From DASYKS01 sp035995205 (GTDB lineage: Bacteria > Acidobacteriota > Thermoanaerobaculia > Multivoradales > UBA5704): a DNA stretch of 64,000 nt. Of the stretch, positions 37,315 through 44,824 are shown piece by piece. The position numbers were made by a program, and so were the translations under genes. Position 1 is the first letter of the stretch. Each line of letters starts with the position of its first letter. The notes beneath the pieces were generated by a model. The model did not search any database, was not told where the DNA came from, and saw only the letters and a list, made by a program, of their open reading frames with translations. The stretch spans positions 1-64,000 of the forward strand of contig DASYKS010000025.1 in NCBI GenBank assembly GCA_035995205.1, read 5' to 3'.

Positions 37315-39324
37315 TCATCCTTTTGTAGAAGGAGGCCGCCTAACAGCCGCAGCAATAGAAGCCGAGAAACGCGCTCCAGTCTCGCTCGAGATAGTCGTCA
37401 ACAAAACATTCACAGCGTCCAGCAGGATCCTAATTCCTGGACTTCGATGCGTCCTGTGCTCTAACTCGATTCTCAACGCCTCTGAGTGTTGTTCTTTCAA
37501 GAGGCCTGCCGAATAAAGAAACCAGGTAAGCAGCAGGTCTTCCTCCTGAATACTTTCAATCAGGCGGACCGTCGAGTCGTGCCTCTCACTCGCTTCATCG
37601 CCGAGCCTCATCGCTCTTGCCGTAAGACTTCGAAAAAACCATATCAGGCAGTAAAGTTCTTTAGAGGTAGTCCTCCGCAGCTCCATACTCAATTCACTAC
37701 CACCACTCCGTCGGATCAAATCTCCGGCAGGGCCAAGAGGAAGAAACGCGTCAACTGCGACTGCCTCCAGCTTGACACGCGCCGTCATGAAGTCTTTAGC
37801 AAGAATCTCGCAAATGGCCTCTTGCCATGAAATGAATGCGGACCTTCCCCATCGCCAAGGCAAGCGAGCGGCTCTGAAACTTCTACGAGCCCGATCAAGA
37901 TCGCCATTCCATAAGTAGAAAAGACCTAGACCATAATCAAGATATAGGCGTCTGCCATTATTTGTGAGGCTTTTCTCAAATTGCTCTAGTAGGTGCGCAC
38001 TCCAACTGCCCGCGATTAAGCTGTTCTGCAGATTTAACACCGCGATGCGATCTCGGTCGGCAGTTGGGCGGTTCTTGAGAACCTCTAGCCACTTCTTAGC
38101 CTCGGTATGATTGCCGGCACGAAATGCTCGGTAATATTTCCGAACAGGAGGGTCACTGGACTCGGGTAAACTCTCTGTGTCTTCACTAAACAGCGGGCGA
38201 AGTCGCTCTCGTTGCTGAAGGACTCTATTAGTATCCTCCTGAGAGTCGCTCGCAGTTTCGAGAAGCTTTGACCATGCATCTTTGACCTCCCAGTACTTCA
38301 AAAGTTCTTCGAATATATCCCGACGCATTACCGATTTCAGTACGCTCGACTGGATTACGTCAAGGAGCGCGATAAGATAAGCAACCCTGTCGTTTCGGTC
38401 GATTCCGCTTCTCTTGACGCTGAATTGGTAATTCTTCCACGCAAGTTCAAGCTCAGCCTCATTTGAAATTCTCGGAATCTGCCTAGCCGCTGCACGCAGC
38501 GGCGGCACAAGAGACAGGAGCAGCTCTTTAATTACGCCGTAACCGTGCTTGTCAGCATCGTAGGAGATGGTCTCGATACCGTAAGTGCCAGAAAAAAAGT
38601 TGGAGAGACGTCGACTCTCTTCGTCTGATCTAGTCGGGATGATCGCAAAATGTCGCGGCGCTGTTTCCGTAGCAACCGGCTTGAGCGCCCTTAAGAAATC
38701 ATCTTCCGTCAGCGAACAACCAAGAAAAATATATGTGTTGTTATTGGAAAACTCTTTAAGCCATGCCCAGAATTGGTCGGTGTAAGCTCGCACATACTGG
38801 CTTCTAGTCAGAACTACGGAGTCCGGATCCTCAACACGACCATGAAGCTTAACCAAACACCGGATCTCTTGAAAATCACTGGCAGCTGTTGCGGGAATAA
38901 CCGGAATCAACCATGGAAACAGGGAGTCCAGGACGCGGTCGTAGTTTGTTGTAATAACTTTTTGAACACCGAGCCATGGAATAAGACATTCCTCTGGATT
39001 CCATCGCTGGCTCTTGTTAAAAGTTTCAATCACATCTTCGCGCAATCTTCCCCTTAATCTAGAATGGAGAAACTCTGCAACAAGAGCTAGGTCGATGCCG
39101 GCAAGATTCCAAAGCTGTTGGAATGCTAGTTTATCCTCAGGAATGAGCTTATGTGAAGCGGACTCCAAAAATTCTCTCCAAAGTGGTAGGCCGAAGGGTT
39201 TACTCATGCCAGCACCAACCCAGGGCACGACCCTACCGGGCTCGGTCTCGATTCGCTTGCGAAGCCGCTCGAACCGATCACGAAATACGCCAACTCCCAG
39301 TATGCTATCTAGCGCGCTGCTCAT
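37315..39324 (-). CDS. SIR2-like domain protein, candidate antiphage NADase
   Basis: A 669-residue protein. Residues about 15-260 form a SIR2-like domain: PWVGAGMSKPFGLPLWREF (nucleotide-binding start), VITTNYDRVLD with Asn127, LVKLHGRVEDP with His161, and TYIFLGCSLTEDDFL. The Asn/His pair is the catalytic set of NAD-cleaving SIR2 defence proteins. Residues about 300-669 are helical and repeat-like (YYRAFRAGNHTEAKKWLEVL, WNGDLDRARRSFRAARL), perhaps a TPR-type sensor. ATG 39324 follows GGAGGTGAAGGAG. Base composition is visibly A+T-richer than in the flanks, with rare codons, indicating horizontal transfer. No partner gene is adjacent, so it may act alone. The defence role is inference. Confidence 0.78.
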   Translation of the reverse strand: MSSALDSILGVGVFRDRFERLRKRIETEPGRVVPWVGAGMSKPFGLPLWREFLESASHKLIPEDKLAFQQLWNLAGIDLALVAEFLHSRLRGRLREDVIETFNKSQRWNPEECLIPWLGVQKVITTNYDRVLDSLFPWLIPVIPATAASDFQEIRCLVKLHGRVEDPDSVVLTRSQYVRAYTDQFWAWLKEFSNNNTYIFLGCSLTEDDFLRALKPVATETAPRHFAIIPTRSDEESRRLSNFFSGTYGIETISYDADKHGYGVIKELLLSLVPPLRAAARQIPRISNEAELELAWKNYQFSVKRSGIDRNDRVAYLIALLDVIQSSVLKSVMRRDIFEELLKYWEVKDAWSKLLETASDSQEDTNRVLQQRERLRPLFSEDTESLPESSDPPVRKYYRAFRAGNHTEAKKWLEVLKNRPTADRDRIAVLNLQNSLIAGSWSAHLLEQFEKSLTNNGRRLYLDYGLGLFYLWNGDLDRARRSFRAARLPWRWGRSAFISWQEAICEILAKDFMTARVKLEAVAVDAFLPLGPAGDLIRRSGGSELSMELRRTTSKELYCLIWFFRSLTARAMRLGDEASERHDSTVRLIESIQEEDLLLTWFLYSAGLLKEQHSEALRIELEHRTHRSPGIRILLDAVNVLLTTISSETGARFSASIAAAVRRPPSTKG

Positions 39325-40057
39325 GACTCCTTCACCTCCCCCAACTACACCTAGAGGGTAGCTGGCTACGAGAACAGCCTCTGTATTGGTACCTCTTCCT
39401 TCAAGCAAACCAGCTAGCCAGGTTTTCTACTACTACCATCCATCTTCGAACAATCCGGCCACCTCATGCAAAAAGCTCAGACTTTCCGACTCCCTGGCTC
39501 GAGAGTCTTCAAACTCCTCGCCAGTACCTCTTTCGCTCGGCAAACGTGCGAAGCGCGGCCTCGCTGGAGCGATTTCTTGGGTGGCCCTTTTGCGGAGGTG
39601 CTTGGAGCCATTCCAGTTTCTCCGGAGTCATGCCATCAATCTCACCAGAGACCCTGGTCTCGAATCGACCGCATTATAGCGATCGCATTAGACCGACCGC
39701 TCGAGAGTCGAAAACGGCAGCACTGGACCGAAGTGTCGCAATATGGAACCCAGCCGCCAGGTCTGACGGCTGCAACAATCGGCCGGGAAGGAAGCTTGGC
39801 CGATCCGATCCGGCGACACAGCCCCGACTCGGATCTCAACCCTTCGCTCGGCGCCTGGAACTGTCTGGCGTCCGCGCCGGCGAGATGCCGGCGGTCCCAG
39901 GACGAGCACACCTGTTACACAGAAAATCTTATAGCAGTGAGAGTCCGACGCTTCGGCCGAAAGGCACCTAGTACACCGTATCGTGGACCTCTTGGGCCCA
40001 GAGCTGAGCGCCTCGGTTGGCGGCGTGGGGTTCCTGCGCTCAGGTGCACTTGACTCT
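39325..40057. other. Intergenic stretch upstream of the SIR2 gene
   Basis: About 730 nt without a convincing gene. The first 200 nt share the lower GC of the SIR2 gene and should hold its promoter, although no clear -35/-10 was identified. The right part contains a partial inverted-repeat element (39840-39914). Confidence 0.5.
39840..39914. repeat. Partial copy of the 41-bp inverted-repeat element (right side)
   Basis: CCCTTCGCTCGGCGC followed by GCCGGCGAGATGCCGGCGGT and CCCAGGACGAGCACACC corresponds to 32571-32636. The left arm is absent. It lies upstream of the SIR2 gene and has the same orientation as 36733-36773. Confidence 0.72.
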
Positions 40058-40801
40058 CTAGCGAGCCCGCCCCCGCAGTCGTTCCGAGGCCGACCGGCTG
40101 GCCACTACTGTCGATCCGTCGGCCATTCGCAACTCCAGCCGCCGGTCGTCGACGGTCGCCATCTCGACGACATGATCGAGGTTGACGACGTGGGAGCGGT
40201 GGACGACCTCGAAGCGGCGTGGATCGAGACGGGCGATCAGCTCGCGCAGCGGAATGCGCATGAGGTACTTGCCGCGCTCCGAGTGGATGCAGACGTACTC
40301 GGCCTGCGCTTCGAGGCGGATCACCTGGGCGACGGGGAGCGGGACGATGACGCCACCTTTGCGCGCGAAGAGCCGCTCGACCGGCGCGGCGAGCCCCTCG
40401 CGCAGCCGTTCCGCGACGTCCGGAGCTTCCTGCCGTTCGGGCGATCGGGCGAGCAGGCGTTGGACGGCGCTCTCGAAGCGCTCGCGGCCGAAGGGCTTGA
40501 CGAGATAGTCGACGGCGCCCAGCTCGAAGGCGGCGAGCGCGTGCGCTTCGTGCGCCGTCGTGAAGATCACCTCCGGCCGATGCCGCGCGAGACGCAGGGC
40601 TTCCAGGCCGTCGCGCTCGGGCAGGCGGATATCCAAGAAGACGAGATCCGGCCGGTCGCGATCGAGCCGCGCCGTGGCTTCGACGCCGTCCGCCGCGGTC
40701 CCCACGAGATCGAGCCCGGAGCAGGAGGCGACGAGCGCGACCAGGCTCTTGCGGGCCTCGACCTCGTCCTCGACGATCAGACAGCGGAGCGGCTCTCTCA
40801 T
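40058..40801 (-). CDS. LytTR family response regulator
   Basis: A 247-residue protein. The receiver domain has IVEDE, the phosphoacceptor Asp in LVFLDIRLPERDG and VDYLVKPF. The LytTR DNA-binding domain (about 145-245) has VIRLEAQAEYVCIHSERGKY and FEVVHRSHVVNLDHV. It overlaps the upstream kinase gene by 4 nt. LytTR regulators often control envelope, peptide or competence genes. The divergent secreted protein and the RiPP precursor are possible targets; this is inference. Confidence 0.92.
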   Translation of the reverse strand: MREPLRCLIVEDEVEARKSLVALVASCSGLDLVGTAADGVEATARLDRDRPDLVFLDIRLPERDGLEALRLARHRPEVIFTTAHEAHALAAFELGAVDYLVKPFGRERFESAVQRLLARSPERQEAPDVAERLREGLAAPVERLFARKGGVIVPLPVAQVIRLEAQAEYVCIHSERGKYLMRIPLRELIARLDPRRFEVVHRSHVVNLDHVVEMATVDDRRLELRMADGSTVVASRSASERLRGRAR

Positions 40802-41931
40802 TCGTCGTCCTCGGCGTCTTCCGGGTGCTCCGGGGGCTCCGGGTGCTCGATCGCGACCGCGGCGCGAAATCCCGCCGGTTCGAGGGCTCGCGTCGAGAAT
40901 CGAGCCCGATCTCCGAACAGCCAGTGCAAACGGTCCGTGAGCAGGTGATGGCCGAGGCCCCCCTCTCCGAGCGGCGAGCCAGCCGGCGCGCCGTCGTCTT
41001 CGACCGAGAAGCGGACGCCGGTCTCGTCGCGCTCGATCGCGATCCGCAAGCGCCCGCCGCCGGCGCGCGGCGCGACGGCGTGGCGGATCGCGTTCTCGAC
41101 CAGCGGCTGAAGGGAAAACGGCGGCACGCGTGCCTGGAGCGCGGCATCCTCCACCCGCCACTCGACGCGGAGGCGGTCGCCAAGGCGCATGCGCTCGATT
41201 TCGAGGTACTGCTTGGTCATCGCGAGCTCTTCGCCCAGGGTCACGAGGTCCCGGCCCTCCGCGTGCAGCGCGAGGCCGTAGCGCAGGATCGCGCCCAGCC
41301 GCTCCAGGCAGTCCGCCGCGCGCTCGGGCTCGCGGGTGGTCAGGCCGATCAGCGAGTGCAGGACGTTGAGCACGAAATGGGGATTCAAATGGGAGCGGAG
41401 CGCGGAGAGCTCGGCGGAAGCGCGCAGGCGTTCGGCTCGTTCCGCCCGCAGCGCGGCCGCCTGCGCCTGGCTCGCCCGCAGTCGGGCCGCGGCCAATGCG
41501 GCCAGGACGGCGAAGACGAGGAGGGCCATCGCGCCGCGCCAAATCAGGACCGCGACGCCCATCCCCCGAGGCACCTCGAGCAGCGGACGGCCGGCGGTGA
41601 GCAACGCCGCGAAGCGACTCGCGACGACGCACCACGAGACGAAGAGGATCGCCACGCCCGCAATCGCCGGCCAGACGATGCCCTGGCGCCTGAGCCTCCG
41701 GTCGAGCCAGGCAAGCGCGAGAGGACCCGCGGCCAGCTCGGGGAATGCGTTGAGCGCTCCGTAGAGCGCCGCCTTGAGCACGGAGGGCTCCCCGCCGACC
41801 AGGAGAGCGCCGATCGAGATCGACGCGTAGGCGAGGAAGCCGAGGAGCCAAAGCCACAGAGAGACCGGCCGCGGCTCGGCGGCCGGCGCAATCCGGGCCT
41901 CCCTCTCCCCGGCCTTTCGATCGGATTGCAC
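40798..41931 (-). CDS. LytS/YehU-type sensor histidine kinase
   Basis: A 377-residue protein with four N-terminal membrane helices (residues about 23-155). A His_kinase domain has ALRSHLNPHFVLNVLHSLIG (phosphorylated His in NPHF) and an HATPase part has PLVENAIRHAVAPR and GGLGHHLLTDRLHWLFGD. It signals to the LytTR regulator that follows with an ATGA overlap. It is divergent from the secreted protein gene at 42112. Confidence 0.9.
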   Translation of the reverse strand: MQSDRKAGEREARIAPAAEPRPVSLWLWLLGFLAYASISIGALLVGGEPSVLKAALYGALNAFPELAAGPLALAWLDRRLRRQGIVWPAIAGVAILFVSWCVVASRFAALLTAGRPLLEVPRGMGVAVLIWRGAMALLVFAVLAALAAARLRASQAQAAALRAERAERLRASAELSALRSHLNPHFVLNVLHSLIGLTTREPERAADCLERLGAILRYGLALHAEGRDLVTLGEELAMTKQYLEIERMRLGDRLRVEWRVEDAALQARVPPFSLQPLVENAIRHAVAPRAGGGRLRIAIERDETGVRFSVEDDGAPAGSPLGEGGLGHHLLTDRLHWLFGDRARFSTRALEPAGFRAAVAIEHPEPPEHPEDAEDDE

Positions 41932-42111
41932 GAGCCTATTCTGTAGGCGGGTCCGATGCCGCGCAAGGCGGCCGGACGGGCGTTCACGGCCGTTCGTGGG
42001 TCCCGATCGGCAGCTCGTCGACCCGCGCGCCCGCCGCGCTCGAAAGCGGGTGCATGCTGCCGGGCGACGGCAGAAGTCAGACGAAAAGAAAACCTGCCGA
42101 GGAGGAATCGA

Positions 42112-43077
42112 ATGAGCGACCAGATCACCACGTTCGCGGCGAGCGCATGGCTACTGCTCGCCGCCGCTCCGGGGCTCGCCGTGGACGTGAACACGAAGGC
42201 AGTGGATTCGTTTGCCCCGCAGCGACTGGCTGCTGCCGAAGGCGCCCGAAGGAGCGAGGAGGCAAACGGAACCACGACCAGGACGAACAGCTCGCCGGCC
42301 GGCGAGGTCGCCGCGCTCGGGGCGCGCGCCCTCGCCGCGGACTATGCCGCGGACATCCCCGAGATGCACGAGATCGCGCACGCCCTAGAGCCCTTCGTCG
42401 CCGACGAGCAAGTCGGAGCCTGGGCACGGTACTGGCGGGGCTTTTCGTATTGGCGTAGCGCGATCAACCTGTTCAACGTCGACGCCACGAATCCGCGGGC
42501 GCTGACCGACTTGACGAGCGCCGAGGCCGAATTCGGCGCCGCGATGGTCGATCCGGCGGTCGCGGCGGACGCCAAGTCCGCCCGCGCCTCCTGCATTCTC
42601 AACTTCGCCTATCTGGCGAGCGAGAAAGAGGACCGCGGTGCGGCCCTCAAGGAGTACCTGCGGCTAATTGGCGAGGCCAAGGCCGCCCAGCCCGACAATC
42701 CGCGCGTCCATTGGGTTAACGACTGGGGTCTCTACTACGCTCCGCCGCCCCAGGGGGGAGCCGACGCCGCCATCGCCGCCCTGACCGCGGCGCTCGAAGC
42801 GAGCCGGCGCGATGCGGCCGCTCCGCACCCACCCGCCGCGCCGACCTGGGGCGAGCCCGAGCTGCTCATGGCGCTCTCCTGGATCCAGGAGAACCGGCCC
42901 GATCCGAAGCTCCTAGAGGCCGATCGGCGCGCCCACGAGGCGCTCTCCCGGGTCCCCGAGTGGCACTATGTGAAGGCGATCCTGCTGCCGCAGATCCACG
43001 CCAAGATGGCCGGTGGTGCAACGCCCATCGCCTGCCCATCCGCGAGCGGCAAGGAGACGAGCACCGAGCCGCACTGA
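42112..43077 (+). CDS. Exported TPR-like protein of unknown function
   Basis: A 321-residue protein. A signal peptide covers residues 1-24 (TFAASAWLLLAAAPGLAVDV), then a low-complexity stretch. Helical TPR-like repeats follow (WARYWRGFSYWRSAINLF, SARASCILNFAYLASEKED, ADRRAHEALSRVPEWHYVKA). ATG 42112 follows GGAGGAATCGA. It is divergent from the LytS/LytTR operon and about 100 nt upstream of the RiPP precursor gene. No enzymatic motif was recognised. Confidence 0.72.
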   Translation: MSDQITTFAASAWLLLAAAPGLAVDVNTKAVDSFAPQRLAAAEGARRSEEANGTTTRTNSSPAGEVAALGARALAADYAADIPEMHEIAHALEPFVADEQVGAWARYWRGFSYWRSAINLFNVDATNPRALTDLTSAEAEFGAAMVDPAVAADAKSARASCILNFAYLASEKEDRGAALKEYLRLIGEAKAAQPDNPRVHWVNDWGLYYAPPPQGGADAAIAALTAALEASRRDAAAPHPPAAPTWGEPELLMALSWIQENRPDPKLLEADRRAHEALSRVPEWHYVKAILLPQIHAKMAGGATPIACPSASGKETSTEPH

Positions 43078-43179
43078 AAAAACGCTCGATCTGCTCGCTG
43101 GTGCGGGCCGTGGACCTGGGCTGGCGCTAGTTCGAAGACGCGGTGCTTGTGCTATTCTCAAACAAACAACGGAGGAACC

Positions 43180-43362
43180 ATGAAGAGAAAACTCCTGCTA
43201 TCCAAGGAGACCCTCGGCAGTCTCAGCCGCAATCAACTTGAGAAAGTACCCGGGGGTCTTTCAGAACTGGTTTACTGCGCTCCCACCGAGACGGGGCATC
43301 CAACCTGCGAAAATACCTGCCGTTTGTGCACTTTCACTTATTCGGAGTGGCCCTGCGGGTAA
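43180..43362 (+). CDS. RiPP precursor peptide with double-glycine leader (lanthipeptide-like)
   Basis: A 60-residue peptide with GGAGGAACC before ATG 43180. The leader MKRKLLLSKETLGSLSRNQL followed by EKVPGG matches the pattern K-L-x-L-x-K-E-T-L-x-x-L-x-x-x-x-L-x-x-V-x-GG of class I lanthipeptide-type and related GG-leader precursors. Cleavage after Gly26 would release a 34-residue core starting LSELVYCAPTETG with Cys at 33, 43, 47, 50 and 59 and eight Ser/Thr residues, well suited to thioether or disulfide rings. No modifying enzyme, protease or exporter gene is adjacent, so it is an orphan here. The family match is from memory of the leader pattern. Confidence 0.75.
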   Translation: MKRKLLLSKETLGSLSRNQLEKVPGGLSELVYCAPTETGHPTCENTCRLCTFTYSEWPCG

Positions 43363-43408
43363 TCGGGTCAAGCACAGGAACGAAGTAACTGGGGGATCTC
43401 GTCGACCC

Positions 43409-43633
43409 CTAGCACCCGGGATTTCGGCAACCATTCTGAGCGCGGATCCGGATGACGGCGTTCATTAAATCCTGGGCGGCTTTCAAACGCTCCGTCGGCG
43501 TCAGCTTCAGCTCGTCGCGAATCTGACTGACGTCGCCCCAGTCCAGACCATACTCCGACACCTCAAGCTGGGCATAGTCGGTGGGAACCCCTTCCATCAC
43601 CGGGTCCGTGACCCCTGCGTCTTGTCGGCCCAT
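43409..43633 (-). CDS. Small acidic protein, antitoxin-like (uncertain)
   Basis: A 74-residue reading frame from ATG 43633. The C-terminal half (LKLTPTERLKAAQDLMNAVI) resembles the LTPxERL helix found in many small proteins paired with nucleotidyltransferase or toxin genes. The N-terminal half (GVPTDYAQLEVSEYGLDWGD) also has normal amino-acid composition. The upstream part of the frame is composite repeat B and not protein-like, so a partner gene may have been lost or displaced by the repeat. Confidence 0.42.
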   Translation of the reverse strand: MGRQDAGVTDPVMEGVPTDYAQLEVSEYGLDWGDVSQIRDELKLTPTERLKAAQDLMNAVIRIRAQNGCRNPGC

Positions 43634-43669
43634 GGCCGAACCGTACCAGAGATCGAGCGGACTTCTGGC

Positions 43670-43823
43670 CCCGGGCGCGCCGAGCACCAGCTCGGCACCG
43701 AAGCGGTCGAGGTCGCCCCAACGGCCGAGCTTGCGGAGCCGGCTCCGGGAACCGGCGCGGCGCTTCCGGGAAGCCGCGCAGCGCTGTCCGCGTTGCGCGG
43801 AGCGGTCTCGACTTCGAAAGGGC
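43670..43823. repeat. Left end and short 21-bp array of composite repeat B
   Basis: 43670-43731 matches the left arm and centre of 35801-35881 (CCGAGCACCAGC, CACCGAAGCGGTCGAGG). The right palindrome arm is missing. Directly after it, 43740-43823 consists of four 21-bp units with consensus near CGCTTCCGGGAAGCCGCGCRG, in the same position as the thirty-unit array of copy A. Confidence 0.75.
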
Positions 43824-43836
43824 CGAGGGTTGGTCG

Positions 43837-44048
43837 TGGCACGGATCGCACCGCCGTCCGGAGAGCTCATCGAGTCCGTCCTTCCGGGGTATGACCCCTC
43901 CTCGGAGTCGCACCCTCCCTGGCGCGGTCCGGCTGTTGGTAATGGCGTCAACGACCGGAGAGGCCGATCAAGGAGCGGCACAAGAAGGGGTGTACGGCTT
44001 TCGCGGGAGAAGGGTTACGGCAATTCGGCCCTCCCGGTACGGACTGCC
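43837..44048. repeat. Conserved right end of composite repeat B (212 bp)
   Basis: Closely similar to 36866-37095 in the same orientation, beginning TGGCACGGATCGC and ending CGGTACGGACTGCC. It is about 18 nt shorter because of small deletions after the first 15 nt and in the middle. Confidence 0.8.
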
Positions 44049-44158
44049 AAGACTCGGATGACGAGCGGGCTTCCCCTGCGAGCCATTTCACGACACGGAG
44101 GGAGCCCTGTTACTCTTCTGTCGTGCGGGGCCTGCTGCGAGCGAGCCCGGAGGCACTC

Positions 44159-44434
44159 ATGGCGAGCGTCGTACTGACCGACTACTTGAAGTATAGGGCT
44201 CGCTTACGAGGCTTTGACCTCTCGGTCATTGAAGACATCGTGCGGTTCTCGGACGAGAGATATTTCGACAGCGCCACGCAGCGCATGGTGGCCGTCGGAC
44301 GCCACGGAGATCTGCTGGTCATGGTCCCGTACGACCATGATACCGAGCGGGAGACGATGACTCCGGTAACCGTGCATCCCACGACTCGGCAGCAGATTAC
44401 CTTCCGCGTGCGGACAGGGAGATTCCGACAATGA
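44159..44434 (+). CDS. Toxin-like partner of a DUF2283 protein
   Basis: A 91-residue protein from ATG 44159 (GGAGG 7 nt upstream). The segment YLKYRARLRGFDLSVIEDIV and the end TPVTVHPTTRQQITFRVRTG recall small single-domain proteins with a BrnT/DUF4258-like layout that are encoded directly before DUF2283 genes. Its stop overlaps the next start (ATGA). A toxin-antitoxin role is inferred from size and pairing only. Confidence 0.6.
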   Translation: MASVVLTDYLKYRARLRGFDLSVIEDIVRFSDERYFDSATQRMVAVGRHGDLLVMVPYDHDTERETMTPVTVHPTTRQQITFRVRTGRFRQ

Positions 44435-44661
44435 AGCCGAAGATGACCTATTTTTCCGCTGAAGACGTGCTGCACCTCGTGATAGGAGAAGAGAAAGAGG
44501 CGAGCAGCATTGAGCTGAGCCCCAACATCACCGCGGAGCTGAATGAACGGGGAGAGCTGATCGGAATCGAAATCCTCTCGGCCAGCGCATTTATCAGAGA
44601 CTCAATCATGGAAGGAGTCCAGGCGAAAGTTCTCCAACTCGCCTCCGCAAGCGGCCTCTGA
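44431..44661 (+). CDS. DUF2283 family protein, antitoxin-like
   Basis: A 76-residue protein. YFSAEDVLHLVIGEEKEASS and LNERGELIGIEILSASAFI follow the DUF2283 pattern (beta strands ending in LVGIEIL). DUF2283 proteins are commonly encoded with a small basic partner, as here with a 4-nt overlap. Probable antitoxin or partner protein. Confidence 0.75.
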   Translation: MKPKMTYFSAEDVLHLVIGEEKEASSIELSPNITAELNERGELIGIEILSASAFIRDSIMEGVQAKVLQLASASGL

Positions 44662-44824
44662 TCGGGGCGCCGAGCCTCGAGCTCGCCAGATGCCCAACCC
44701 ACCTCGCTTCAATCTGGCGGCAGCCCTCCCGACCGTGACAGACTCCCGCCGACCGTTTTCGGCTGCAAAACAACCGGGGCTCTCGCGCGTTTAAGCGCCG
44801 GCTCCATGAGTCGGAGGACCCACC

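Noticed and set aside
39466..40053. Reading frames of 100-200 residues upstream of the SIR2 gene
   Set aside because: Composition is not protein-like, they include the repeat at 39840-39914 and no start context was found.
43140..43180. Sigma-54 promoter for the RiPP precursor
   Set aside because: No GG-N10-GC pattern is present in a suitable position; a weak sigma-70-like TATTCT is more plausible but not strong enough to list.
44663..44690. Further copy of the GCGCCGAGC palindrome after the DUF2283 gene
   Set aside because: Only about 15 bases resemble the arm and neither centre nor second arm is present.
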